The position numbers and the translations under genes are program-made. Positions 1 through 13,628 of a stretch of 64,000 nucleotides of DNA are shown piece by piece; position 1 is the first letter of the stretch, and every line of letters starts with the position of its first letter. The notes under the pieces are model-generated. The model worked only from the letters and a program-made list of their open reading frames with translations, was not told the DNA's origin and did not search any database. Where the stretch lies: the NCBI GenBank assembly GCA_001414345.1, contig LLCB01000174.1, positions 56,137 to 120,136 of the forward strand, read 5' to 3'. The DNA comes from Hymenoscyphus infarciens. Lineage: Eukaryota > Ascomycota > Leotiomycetes > Helotiales > Helotiaceae.

Positions 1-2216
1 TCTTAACCGAACGACCTCCGACTCTACTTTAAACTTTTTCTGATTTTACTTTAAACTTTCTCCGACTACTAGACGGATCAGACTATACTCTTTTAGCAAA
101 CGCGAATACTTGCTTTTAATATTAAAGGATTAGAAACAAAGTCTCTTTTATAAGCATCTACGAAGTCAGTTACGATTTAGATCTTACTTAGTATCCTATA
201 GACAATTTTCAGAGTTTATTACATTATTTAAGAGACTTTTATACTAAATATCTAGAAGAGCTAGGACTACCTCGATACCTCTTTAAATAGCTTAATATAT
301 AAGAATTAGATAAGAATTAGGTAAAAGAATTAATTTATAAAACTCTATTAATACTCTCTGATTCTAGTTACCTTTAATAAGGAACTTATAATAAAAACTT
401 AAGATAAAATACTAACTAGTAGGAATATTTAAAATTAATAAAGTAAAGAACTAAGACTAAGTTACTACTAAAATAGAGCTTATATATTCTCTTCTTTCTC
501 TAACTTATTATCCTCCTCTCTACTCTCTCGAGTATAAGAAGCCTAAATCAGCTCTTTCTCTACTACCTCCTCCTTATAGAGACGCTTCTTACCTTAGTAA
601 CCTCTTATAACCGGCTTTAGAAGAGACGCCTATAAACTCTTTAGATAGGCTTTAAAAAGGACCTAAACCTAGGTTTAGATAGAGGTCCTACCCTCTATAG
701 TATAACATAAGAACTATTAAATATTAGTAACTAAAACCTCTCTAATAAGTAAGAGATACTTATAATAACCTTAGCGTAAAGCGCTTAAGTCTCTTCTAGA
801 AGAGTAAACTATACCTCTAAACTATTCTTTAGTACCTCTATATTAGTAATAACTAAAATCTTATCTAAGGCTTTAGTAGCCTTCTTAATCTCCTCCTTCT
901 TCTTCTTAAGCTTAAGCTTACTAAACTCCTTCTTAATAAACTATAGTAACTACTTAAGTTAGAACAAATTTAGTATATATTTAGGATTAAACTTACTAGG
1001 ATATATAGAGTATTCTACTTAATATAGTATCTATACTTCTTTAACTTTAGCTTCTTAAAAGTATATATATAATCTTTGTTCTAAGATTTTACTTAAAGGT
1101 ATTAAATATAATAGACTTAGTAGATAGCTAGAAGTATACTAGGAGAATATAGAAGAGGTATTTTACTATATCAGATTAGCTCTAAATTAGGTCTAATTAA
1201 GAAGAGAAGAACTTACTTTTATATATATATATATAATATATATATATATTCTAGGAGATAAGTTAGTATATAAGAATATATCTAATTAGAAGGTATTCTT
1301 ACTATTTATATTATTTAAATAAAAAGAAAAGAAGAAGAGAAGTTAGAATTAGAGAAAAGTCGCTTACTAATATACTACTTATAATAATAGCTATTGCTTT
1401 ACGATTATTATTTATCTCTTAATAATTACTATTATAATATATAATAATAGTAAGAATATAATAACTCTATAGTAGTATACTACTTTCTACCTAATAGCTA
1501 ATTATTAGCCTCTCTTCTATTTATATCTTATTATTATATAGTATATAGTAGTAAATAAAGAGCGATTAGCTCTTAAATAATAATACTAATAGCTACTAAC
1601 CCTACTCTAACTACTATATACTATAATAATAGATAAATTATATTCTTTATAATAAAGAGATAAATAATACTCTAATTAACCTAATACTATATTAAATAAT
1701 AACTAAAGACTTAGAATAAGTCTTTTTAAAGAAGAGAGGATATAATAGTATATTATCCTAGATTATTATATAATAGTACTATTCTAAATTATTAGTATTC
1801 GTAAAACTACTAATACCTCTAAGCACTGCCGATACCTCTAATACCTCTAGAGCTGAGATTATAAATAACTAATACTTATATAAACGAAGTACTAAAGGTA
1901 TTAATATCTAACATTTATATATAGAAGAGATTAAGGTTTAGATGTTATATATTTAGCTTTTTAAAGGTTTAGAGGTTATATATTTAGCTTTTTAGCTCTT
2001 ATTATTTAGTATTAGCTATATTAGACAGAGCTCGGTTATTATTATTATTAGAACTTAGAAGCTTCCGACCTCTTATATATAGACGTTTATATTTAGTATA
2101 GAAGAGAGATAGTTATTATTTTCTTTCATATTAGTACCTAGTATCTATATACGTTATTCTACTATATATACTCTTATATACCTCTACTATAGTTATATAT
2201 ATTTCGTACTATTATA
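1..2216 (+). mobile_element. Ty3/Gypsy LTR retrotransposon, 3' end (5' part outside window)
   Basis: This is the 3' portion of an LTR element that enters from the left window edge. Its terminal repeat (1741-2216) and adjoining internal sequence (for example about 1140-1240) match, in reverse complement, the left end of the complete Gypsy element at 33287-41376. A purine-rich stretch just before 1741 (AAAGAAGAGAGGA) fits a polypurine tract at the internal/3' LTR junction. The sequence is heavily RIP-mutated and no reading frame survives. The bases after the LTR are GTTAA; the partner target duplication would lie outside the window. Orientation is plus, inferred from the minus-strand pol of the full-length copy. 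Confidence 0.8.
1741..2216 (+). repeat. 3' LTR of Gypsy fragment (476 bp)
   Basis: Starts TATAATAGTATA and ends CTATTATA, the RIP-altered forms of canonical TG...CA ends. It is 19 bp shorter than the two 495-bp LTRs at 33287-33781 and 40882-41376. The difference is one unit of a short tandem duplication near the LTR start (reading AGCTATTATATAATAATC in the long copies). Confidence 0.8.
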
Positions 2217-3254
2217 GTTAAAGACTTAAAATAAAGGCGAATGTTTAAAATAAGCCTTGTTCTAGCTAGTATATTAAACTTACCTCTAAGCTACGAAGGA
2301 GGATTATTATAAAAGTTACTAATTTATAAAAGTCTTACTAAAAGTCGAATATTATATACCTTTATAAGCTAGGACTTTAAGATAACTAAGATAAGAGTAA
2401 AAACCTATCTAAATCATTGTTTTAATAAGTCTTATATAATACCGGTTACTTCTTTATAAAAGAAGGATTAAAGCCTAAACTTACGCCTAAAATCATAATA
2501 TAACACGTTAAATTAGTAAAGCGTCTCTTAGACAAAGACCTCTTAAAAGTTATATTTATAGACGCTATAGTAATACGTATAGAACTAGATAAGAGAGCTA
2601 ATTAGTACTAGCAAAAGATAGACAAATACTACTATAAAGATATACGATCTAAGATAGTTAAAAGGTATTCTAATAGATAGTTCTTTAGTACTATCTACCT
2701 AGGTTCTCGCTAAGGTCTATATTATATATATAACCTAGAAATAATATAAGAGATTAAGAACGTAGAAGCGTATTTAGCTAAGGCTAATATAGTATAGCTA
2801 TACCTCGTAGAGGCCGAATTTAATTAGTAAGAAAGAGAAAAGAAGAGGTACTAGGCTAGTAAAGAACGTAGAGTACTTAGAAGAAGAGCTAAATTATATA
2901 ATTACTTATAAAAGATAGTATATAAGTAAGAGAATAAGAGGAAGAGAGAAGTAGATTAGTACCGGCTTTATAAGGAATATCTTAAGCTAAAGCTCTTTCT
3001 ATAGTATAAAGAGTTACGTAAGAAGAGGAGAGATAAGGTTATACGCTTAGTTATAGATAATACCGGCTTATATTCTTATAGAGTAACTAAAGAGGTTTTA
3101 TACTATTATTCTATTTAGCGGCTTCTTTATTCTTCTTAGTTACTAGATATAAATCCGATAAAGTAGATATAGTTATATATATAAAGATAGCTATATAAGA
3201 GAAGAGTATAACCTAGAAATAAGGTAGATTTAAAGCGTATATAGGTAGAGAAGT
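2217..3254. other. RIP-degraded sequence of unknown origin, left flank of Copia 1
   Basis: AT-rich sequence interrupted by the Copia element that follows. One plus-strand frame in about 2500-3250 gives long runs of plausible residues (rich in Lys, Arg, Glu and Leu) broken only by TAA/TAG, as expected for CAA/CAG codons hit by RIP. The same frame can be continued across the insertion into 11045 onward, so an older element or gene may have been split. The last five bases (GAAGT, 3250-3254) are the target duplication of the Copia element. I could not recognise the protein family. Confidence 0.4.
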
Positions 3255-3429
3255 TGTTACGGGATAAAGGTGGGTTAGATAAAGGATTACCTAATAATCT
3301 CCACCTTTTAAGTAAGGAGCATAGTATTTAAAGCCTTATGCTCTCCTCTATAGATCTAGGAATTAAGCATCTATTTTAACTTTACTTTACTTATTCTATA
3401 CTCTTAATATAGCTTCTATAATTGCTATA
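3255..3429 (+). repeat. 5' LTR of Copia 1 (175 bp)
   Basis: The less mutated of the two LTRs: it keeps TGTTACGGG at its start where the 3' LTR reads TATTATAAG. The visible differences between the LTRs are C/T or G/A transitions, as expected from RIP. Confidence 0.92.
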
Positions 3430-6400
3430 GTTATAAGCCTAGTTAGTAGATAGGACACTGCTTCTACTACGCTAGTTATATTAGCTTTATCTTCTTTTTA
3501 TTTATTCTTATCTTCTTCTTAAGAGTACTACTTTTATAATAGTAAGCTTACTCTCGACTAAAAAGGTCCTCCTTACTAACTAAAACTTATAGCCTATATA
3601 GTATAACCACTTCTTTTATATTACCTACTAAGAAAGAGTCTAGAAATACTTCGATCTAAATAGCTTTAATACTAAGAACGCTGATAAGCTTAAAAGACCT
3701 TATTCTATAATTAAATAAGCTATACTTAATAAGAATATTAGACTTAAAGAAGCCTAGCTTATAGTAAATAAAGCCTAGGATATACTCTTAGTAGCTTAAT
3801 ATATTAGAAGAGATCTACTAGAACTACCTCTTCTAATATTAGCTAATAATATTAAAGAAGACTTTAAAGATAATATTAAAAGATATACTTTTAAAATTAA
3901 TAAGCTTTATACTATATAAGATAAGATATATAAAGTTAGCTCCTAGGTAGAAAGTACTATAGACAAGTCTATACTCTTAAAAGCTTAATCCTTACTTAGA
4001 TATACTAGGAAATTCGCTCTCTAAAACCTAATTTAAAAGCTTAAAAGTAACTTAGTACTAATATTAGAAAGCGCGGAAGATATAGTATATATAGAGTACT
4101 AGAACACGCTTACTTAAACTAAATTAGGGTCTATAAACCCTAATCGCTAGTTCTCTAACTAGAAACACTACTATAACTAAGTAAAAAATTTTTAACTCTT
4201 AGAGATTAAGAGTCTACTTATAGTAAAGGACTTCCTAGATATAGTTTACTAAATTACTCCTACTTAAATAATAAGTTAAAAGATATAGTTAATTAATAAT
4301 ATAGAGCTTAGAAAAGGAGTTATATTACTTAATAATCTTATTAAAATATTTTTAAGGATCCTATATAAACATCTTATATTAAAGACTAATAAGAAGGCTA
4401 GTAAGATGTTTTCTATCCTTAAAAGTAGAAGTAATAACCTATCTAATTCTAGGAATAAAGCCTAAAACAAAGGTTCTAATAATAAGAAATATCTATATAA
4501 GACTAGTTAAGAACACTTTTAGAAACTCGTTAACTACTAAACCTTAGAATTCGTATTTACTAGAAAGTGTAATCCTACTCTTAATAATCTCTTAAATAAT
4601 AAGAAGTTAAAAGAGATTATATAGTACTTAAGAGCCTTATTCTAAATAGACCTCTAAAAGAAACTAATTAAAAAGTTCTCTATAATATAATCTAAGTTTA
4701 GAAAAGAATCTATAGGCTTTACTTAAGAGTTATTAAAATACTCTATTAGGAATATAAGTACTATAATCTTATCTCTAGAGCTTCTAACTAATCTAGAAAG
4801 AATAAACTAAGCCCTAAAATAAGGAATCTACGCTTTCTTAGCTAAATATACTAGATACTTTCTTATAGATTTAACACTCTTTAATAACTATAGAGTAGTC
4901 TATCTTATTAATAGTAAGGATATACTTATCTTAGAAACCTTTAGATGCTCTAATAATATAGTAGAATTAGGAACAACTAGTATTCTAATTAGTAGAATAG
5001 GAACGAGGGTTATAAAGAACGTTCTTAGAAGTAAGAGAGGAAGTGACTTAGTAGATTTAACGCTTACTAATATTACTATTATTAAGGGTTTTTATTCTAA
5101 TATTATCTTAAAAGTATATATTAGAGAATCTAGAGTATAGTATAATAGATACGACTATTTACTACGCTTTAGACTTATAGAGAATAGTATAGTTATTAAA
5201 TCTTTAATTTATATAGTAAACTTAGTCTTATTTAAATATAACTCTATTAACAACTATACTAAGCTCTAAAACCCTTAAGCTATATTTACTTTAATATACT
5301 TAATACTTTTTAAAAAGATTAATAAACACTTTTATAAGAAGATAAGAGACTATACTAGACTAAGAAGCGATTTAGTAGAAATTTAGTATAAAAGATTAAG
5401 ATATCTAGAATAGGAAGCTCTTAAAGCTCTAGTCTAGTTAGTAAAGAACGTAAAAATTATAAGTATTAAATAAGCAAAGTGCTTATACTATATTATTACT
5501 TATACTTAGAACGTGGTTTTAAGATATATCTCTAAGAATAGGAGTATATAACTATTCTAGTATTACTTATAAGATCTATTTAACTTCTTAACTAGATATA
5601 ATAAAGCTAAATAGCTCCTTTTAATAAAAGAGGAGTATAGTAGGAAGCTTTTTAGATTTATAATAATAAATAAAAGAGAAGAAATAGTATTTAAAAAGCT
5701 TAAGAACTTTAAAAGATAGGTTAGATAGTAATATAGTCTTTTAATTTATAAGCTTAAGTATAATAATAATAAATTAGTAATCTTATAATATAGAGCCTTA
5801 GAATATACTTTATAAGCTATAGAAATTAGAATAGACTTAGAGCTTATACTAACTTATACTTATAAGCTAAATAGAGAGGTAGAGAGAGTAGAATAAGAAG
5901 TAATTATATACTTAATTAAAATGTTATCTACTACTAACTTACTATAACGCCTCTAAACTAAGTCGACTATAGCTAGAATCTAGTTTTATAATATAAGTCT
6001 TAACTAAAGAAATAAGTTTAAGATACTAAATAAGGTACTCTTATTATAGTTTAATAATTATTTCTACTAGTATAATCTAAAGTTTAAGAACTTAGTAATA
6101 AAAGACCTTAGATTAGATTAGAATAGAATCTACGTCTATAAGTCTAGAGCTTATCTACTAAAAAAGGAGAGAGAGTAAGAAGTTAAGAAAAAAGCTTTTA
6201 AAGTTAATCTTAGAGCTTATATAGATTATTTAATTAAGTATGTCTTATTAAATATCTACTATATCTAGGTTTTATAGTTTAATTAAGTTATTATAACTTA
6301 GAACATTATATTTAATAAAGAAATCTTTTATATACTAGAATATAAAAAGGTAGAATAATAACCTATTATAATTACTTATATAGTAGTATAATATATAGTT

Positions 6401-9400
6401 AAGTAAGAGTAATAAAATACTAAAGCTTTACTTAAAAGTATTAATATATATAAAATAGAAAGTATAGGAAAACTAAAACTAAGAGCTTAACTAGTAAGAA
6501 ATATCTTATCTAAAGCTACTAATATACTAAGTAAAGCTTTAATTAGCTAGAACTTAGGAGTAAGACTAGAAAAGGGAGATATAATCTCTTCTAAGTTTAG
6601 ACTTCTATTACCTAGTATAATACCTAAACCTAAAAGTATATTAGAATAGATTATAAGCTCTTAAAATAAGTAAAATATAGGAATCTCTTAATAAACTATA
6701 GAACTCTCTTAATAAGCGTTTATAAGATTCTCCTAACTATAAAATAATACTAAAAGTATAAAAGGCCTAAGTAGTTTACTAATTAGAATAAGTAATAGAA
6801 TACTAGAGAGAATCTCCTAATAAAATAGAGAGAGTAGGCCTTTCTAATAATAAAGTAGCGTATAAGAAAGAACTCTTAAAACGCTAGTTCTAGAAACTTC
6901 TAATATAAAGTTAACTAAGGAGTAGAAAATAATAAATATAGAAAGTAAAAACCTAAAAGAGTCTAAGATAAAGTAAGGGTATATAAAGAAAGTATATCTA
7001 CTTATATTAAGAAAGAGTAAGAGAGATTAACTTAGAGGAGAGGACGCTAAAAATATAATAATCTCTACTCTACTAGCTATATTAATTAGAACAGAGCCTT
7101 AATAGACTATTCTAGAATATTTAAATTATTTCTTTAGTACTTTTTAGCCTTTATTAGAGAGTATAGTATTAAATAGAGAAGACTTATAAGATATCTACTA
7201 TATTATTATAGTAGTAATAATAGAGGAAGAAACGCCTTTAAAGCCTAGATACCTATACTTTTATTAGTTAAAACTACTAAAAGAGCTAAAATTATAAAGA
7301 GAACTTATAAACTATCTACTTAGTAAGTACTTTAAAGATAATTTAAAGCTTAAAATTAAAAACTTAGAGAAAAGGAAATACTAGTATATAATTAAAAGAT
7401 AGAACACTAAAACGAAACCGTTACTTCTAAAATAGGTATTTATATATAAATATAACTCTATAAACTATCTAATTCGATGCTAAGCTCGGCTTATAGTTAA
7501 AGGTAATCTTTAATAAGAAGATACTATCTTTTTAATATATACTATTATACTTATAGTAAGATTATTCTAAATAGCTATAGTAATAGCTATTAGATTTAAC
7601 TTAAAGATTAAGTAATATAATATTATAAACGTGTTTATTAATATAGAAAAGAATATAGAAGCTCTTCTAGTAGCTTATTAACTTCTAGATAGATATTAAT
7701 AAGAGAGACTATATATTAAATTAGATAGAGTACTTTATAAGTTAAGAGATTCCCCTACTTTATAGTTTAAATACTTTATAACTACTCTTTAAGAATATAG
7801 CTTAATACCTTATCTAAAAGAGCTCTATATTTATATAGATCTTTTAAGAAAGGTTTTTATAATCTTTTATATAGACGATATATAGATAATATACTATTAA
7901 GACGACGAATCTCTAGTAAGAGTTATAATAGATAAACTAAAGCTTTTATATAAACTATACTTACTTAGTAATATAGAATAGTATCTTAGAGTAAAAGTTT
8001 ATAGAGATAGAGTATAGAAAAAGATATAGCTCTTTTATAATATATATATTAAATAAGTTATTAAACGATTTAAGCTTATTAATAGAGATTGTCTAAGTAT
8101 ATTACTTTTAGTATATAAACTAAAAAAGAATTAAGAAATAGCAAAACCTATGTTTATAAAGTTCTATTAAGAGAAGGTAGGTTTAGTACTCTATATAGTA
8201 ATTATAATATAACTAGATATTATATTCGCTACTTCCTAGCTTTTATACTTTCTAACTAACCTAAATAATAAATATATAGCTATAATAGATTAGTATATTT
8301 AATACTTATTTAAGATAAGGTTCTTAAGAATTATATATAAGAGAAAGCTTAGAGGTATATAACTAGTACTTACCTTAGACATATTATATACTAATAATCT
8401 AGAAACTCGAAGATCTTCTAATAAATATATAATATTATTATTCGACAGACTTATAGCTTAGAAAGCCTTATAATAAGATATAATTATAATATTAATAATA
8501 GAAGCTAAGCTCTTAAGAGTAAAGTAGCTAAGTATAGAAATAATAGTGTTAAAGCGTCTCTTTAGAGAATTATAGCTCGATTTAAGTAAGATATAGAATA
8601 TATTCTATAATAATTAATAAACTATTTAATTAATTACTAGGGAAAATAAGAGAATATCTATAAAGCTTTAATATATAGATATCTAGAATATATAGCTTTA
8701 TTAGAAGTACTAGAAGAGATCTTTCTAAGTTACTTATTTACTAATAAATAATATACTAGTAGATAAACTTATAAAAAACTTATTTAAATAAAAATTTAAA
8801 TATTTTAAAGCTTTACTTAATCTCTAGAACGCTTATTTACTTAGTAAAACACTCTTTTAAAAAGTAAAAGTATACTAAATTTTAGGTTAAAACCGTATTT
8901 TTAGGTTAAAAACGCTCTTTTAGAATAGTAAATAACACTCTCTATTATTCTTTATATATTATTATACTTTACTTTATTATTTTACTTATATATTTTTAAA
9001 AAGTTTTATCCTTTTTTATATTATAATTATTTAGAGAGTATTATAAGCTTGTTTTAGATTTTATTTATTTATTTAATTATTATATACTTAGTAATTAAAC
9101 ACTATAAGACCCTTTTAGGAAGCGTTACTAAATATAAATATAAAAGTTTTAAAAGAACTAACTACTACTATATAAACGTAAAATATACTAACTAACTAAT
9201 AGTACTTCTTTTAACACTTAGAAACAGTTTTATTAAGAGTAATAAGCACTATACCTATTTTATTAAGAGTATTATTAAGATTAATACTATTAAACTCATT
9301 ATTATTATTATTATTCTTAGACTCTTTACTCTTAGAAACATCCTTTTTATGCTTATAGCCTTTTAAAGAACGCTTAGAATAGTTATTAATAAGCTTCTTA

Positions 9401-10864
9401 GAAGATAACTTCTTAAAAACTAACTTTATAAGAGTAGTTTTCTTTAAAATAGTCTTTCTTAAAATAGACTTTAGAATAGATTTTTTAAGATAGCTCTTTA
9501 AAAGAACCTTTAGAGGCTTTTAGATAGACTTTCGCTACTTAGAAAAAGAGATATTATCTTTACTATAAATAGTAGAACTCTTATAAGAAGTACTTAGGCT
9601 CTTAGTTTAACTATAAGTATTAGCTTTTATAAGTAGAGTACTATTTAAGGTAAAAGCTATAAAAGGAGTACTCTTAGAAATATAGTTATTATACTTTAAA
9701 ACCTTAGAAGTATTACTATCTAGTTTATTATTAGAAGTAAGACCTTAAAAACTATTAAGCTTCTTATAGTAATAAGTATAGTTTAAAACTAAGGATAACT
9801 AAGAGCTTCTAAAACCCTATTTAAGTCTTATATAAATCGTATTATATAACTTCTCTTACTCTTAAATCTATAAAATTAGCTAAGGAAATAAAGTAAGAAG
9901 TAAAAGACTAACTAAATAAAGCTTTATATAAACTTTATTACTAATATTAGTTTAATATTTCTTAAGATTTTTAGTTAAGATAATTATAAAAGAGAGATAA
10001 ATATTTAATAACGTTTTATAAGAGTGTTTAATAGTATAGTTAAAATAGTATATAACTTTTTCGAATTCTATATTATAGTAATAACTAGTTAATTTACTAG
10101 CTATTATAGAAGTAACGTAGCTCTTATAAAGAGCTTCTTAAAAATTTAAAATATTATAATAAGCTTTCTTAATAGAAGGCGTAATAAGTAAGCCCTTACT
10201 ACCAACGGTTAGGTGCTCGACGTTATTACTAAGAAGTTCGTTTAAGAGCCTAGTATTAATAGCTAAGAGCTTCTTAGGAAGTTTTTTAGGTTTAGGACTA
10301 TCTTTAGAAGCTTAATTTTAATTAAAGCTTATAATTACTAACTTCTCTAGCTTATTCTTAGAGACGTTAATAGTATAAAATCTACTAAGTATACTACTTT
10401 AGAGTATAACTAGACTAGAAGAGGAAACACGTAAGAGATTCGATATTTAATGTTTTTATATAGTTAGCTAAAGTATAGAATAAAGATTGATATACTTAAA
10501 AGAACAACGCCTAAGTTCTAATCTATTAATTATATATTTAACGCCTTTCTTATTAATATTATCTTTATAAACTTTAGCTTTATAATACTTATAAATAAGT
10601 ATAGGGCTACTATTTATAGAGGTCTTATTATCTAGAAGACGAGAGATCTAGAAGAGAGGCTATTTTAGTTAATATAAGAGCCTAGAAAAGGTAAATATAA
10701 GCTTTATACTATAGTCTTTTATTAGGTAGCGTACGCTATAGTAGTCTAGTAGTAGTAGAAGAGTTTTAAAGAAGTTATAAAAAGAAAAGAAAGAGTTTAG
10801 GTTATTAAATCTATATATATAGTAAATAACGCTTTCCTAATTAGAAAAGGTCATTTAAGAGGTA

Positions 10865-11039
10865 TATTATAAGATAAAAGTAGGTTAGATAAAGGATTAC
10901 CTAATAATCTCTACCTTTTAAGTAAGGAGTATAGTATTTAAAGCCTTATACTCTTCTCTATAGATCTAGGAATTAAGCATCTACTTTAACTTTACTTTGC
11001 TTATTCTATGCTCTTGATATAGCTTTTATAATCGCTATA
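10865..11039 (+). repeat. 3' LTR of Copia 1 (175 bp)
   Basis: Same length as the 5' LTR, ending GCTATA and followed directly by the target duplication GAAGT. Confidence 0.92.
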
Positions 11040-11044
11040 GAAGT

Positions 11045-13165
11045 AGAACCGGATACTCTAGAGTATAATAGATAATATTCTAGTAAAGTTAAGAAAGACT
11101 CTTAAAAAGGTTATAGGTTATAGAGAGAATAATAATTTCTATAGATAGAGTATTTATTTAGATTACTTTTTATATAATAATACTTAATTTTATATAATAT
11201 ATATATAGTAGAGATAAAAAAAAGAGGTTATGTTTAAGTAAGAAGTCAAGCTGAAAATTAGCTAAGAACGCTTAGAAAATACTAAGCCGAGTATTTACTT
11301 CTTTTCTAAGTAGAAAACTTACTTCTATTTCAACTCTAAAGTAAATAAGTATTTACTATTATAAGATCTATAGTTTAAAAGAATAAAAGCTACTATAACT
11401 TTAATTAAGTTTACTAGATTTTATAACTCTTATATAATTAATCTAGAATCTCTACTTCTTCTATATATCTATTATAATTATTAATAAATTATAAGATAAA
11501 TAAGTTTTAATAAAAGTTTATAATATACTAAGATATTAGCTTATATATTTTTTAAAGTTCTAAGAGTAGTAATAGTAGTAATTATTAGTAAATAAAAGAC
11601 TTATAAGCGATTTTATTTATAATAGTACTAGATTAGTATAAGTATTAATACTTTTACTAAGTATACTTCTTACTAGTATCTACTATAGATAGAAAGTATT
11701 ACTTTAGTAGATTATCTTATTATATAAAAGCTAAAACTTAAGAATATACTAGAACGATTTTACTTATAAAATCTCTTTATTATATACTAAGAACTATAGT
11801 AACTACTTTCTTTTATAACTTTAAGAATTATATATATTAGAATTATAAGAGAGTATTATAAATCTTCTTCTTCTAAGTCTTAATTAGATATAGAAAGAGT
11901 AGTTTAGTAATTTAGATATAGCAAGTATCTACTATACTAATAAAAAGTATAAGAAGTTTATTAAATAAGTCTAGTAATAAGAAATAATTATATATATTTA
12001 TTATAATTCAGTAGAATTAGTAAGAAAGAGACTTTATAAGTTAATATACTACTAAATCTATAGATAGAAATATTTACTAGAGTTATATAAAACTAAATAA
12101 ACTAGAAGAAGTAAAATTATAAAATTTTATATATTATTAGTAAGTATAAGACTATTCTTTTAGACTAATTCTAGTATTTTATAAGTATAAGAATAAAAGA
12201 GTTTAAAAGTAGTCGTAGAAGTAGTAGAAGTAAGTAGAGGAAACTTAGCTTATATATTTATATTATAAACTAACTTATATTAAAATAATCTTTTTCTTAG
12301 TAGAACTTTTTAAATATAAGATTATAAGTAAATTATTATTAAATTTCTATATTATTATATACTTTAGTAGAGTTTAAAGAATAAGATAATAATTTAATTA
12401 TTTATTTAGATTAGAGCTAGAAATATAAGCTTAGAACTATATTCTACTAAATTATATAAAGTATAAGAATAACTAAAAAGATATATCTCTACTTTATCTT
12501 TTTAAAGTTTATATATAAGAGCTACTAGTATTAAATCTACTAGTATAAAGTTTAGATATTAATCTAACTTTTATATTTTATTAGTTAGATACTTAATTAT
12601 CAAAATATACTACTAATAGTTTTAATAGTAGTTAATATATTTTCTCTCTAATTAATTATAAAGACTTAGAATAATCTCTAAATTAATTAAAGTATAACTC
12701 TATAACTCTCTAAATAATACACGCTAAAAATAAGAGTATTCTAGTTACATTTCTAGTTATATTCTAAAGAACTTTTAAATAGTAGCTATATTAGATATTA
12801 TAACTATTATATCTAGTATTAAATTTAATAAGAGTATACTTCTAGAATAGCTATACTAGTAATTATACTTAGTACTAGCTATACTACTATAGAGTATATA
12901 TACTACTAAAAACGATATAAATTAGCTATAGTATCTATAGCGCTAAAGCTAACTTATTATCCGACTTACTAATACTAAGAATACTAAAGCTAACTTATCT
13001 ACTAAGTTCTAGAATTATACGATTATATAACTAGCTTTCGACTTCTTTATATACTATATAGTTATATAAAACTATAATAGATTAAAAAAGTAAGCGATAA
13101 ACTATATAATTAAGTAAAAGTTTAGTTAGTAAAGATATAGATAGCGTAGATAGAAGACTTTATAT
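11045..13165. other. RIP-degraded AT-rich sequence, right flank of Copia 1
   Basis: No terminal repeats of its own were found. The plus-strand frame seen before Copia 1 can be followed through about 11045-12600 with only TAA/TAG interruptions, but TGA is depleted everywhere in this block, so that alone is weak evidence of coding. No motif is recognised. Confidence 0.35.
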
Positions 13166-13477
13166 TATAATAGTATATTATCTTATATAGCCGAGATTAT
13201 ATAGTATATACTATCTATATAAGGTTTTAGTAGTTATTATTTTATATTATCTAACTTAGAAAGCTTCTAGGTTTAGCTTTTAGATAGCTTTTAGATAGCT
13301 TTTAGACCTTTTTATATTATCTAACTCTCTTATATATAGCTATCTACTCTTCTATAGTTAGAAAAGACCTAATTTAGTCTTTTCTTCTATATTAGTATCT
13401 AGTATTTATATACGTTATTCTATAGAATATACTCTTATATATCTCTTTTATAGTAGTATATATTTCGTATTATTATA
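13166..13477 (+). mobile_element. Solo LTR, 312 bp, Gypsy-related family
   Basis: Starts TATAATAGTATA, ends ATTATTATA, and is flanked by a TATAT duplication (13161-13165, 13478-13482); in such AT-rich sequence that duplication alone is weak. A second copy of identical length lies inverted at 14311-14622 with a more informative duplication. About the last 110 bp resemble the end of the 495-bp Gypsy LTR, so the families are related. No internal element sequence accompanies it, which fits LTR-LTR recombination. Confidence 0.75.
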
Positions 13478-13628
13478 TATATATATATAATAATTATTAA
13501 CTATTAGTATATTTACTTTTAAACTAACTTAAATATCTCTCTTCTCTAACTAGAATACTCTTATATTTAAAGAGTATTATTTAATAAGTAGTATAGTTAT
13601 TATTTAATTAATTTAGAGAATATTCTAG

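Larger units (their letters stand above)
3255..11039 (+). mobile_element. Ty1/Copia LTR retrotransposon, full length, RIP-inactivated (Copia 1)
   Basis: A complete 7,785-bp element bounded by 175-bp direct LTRs (3255-3429 and 10865-11039) and a perfect 5-bp target duplication GAAGT (3250-3254 and 11040-11044). The plus strand at about 7430-7900 translates, with many TAA/TAG stops, to a Copia-type reverse transcriptase: a KARLIVKG segment, LYKLRDSPTL, and the catalytic FYIDDI box near 7865-7885. The 5' LTR starts TGTTACGGG. The bases after it (GTTATAAGCCTAG, 3430 onward) look like a RIP-altered primer-binding site for an internal fragment of initiator tRNA-Met. A second copy lies at 43278-51102 on the other strand. 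No intact frame remains. Confidence 0.93.
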
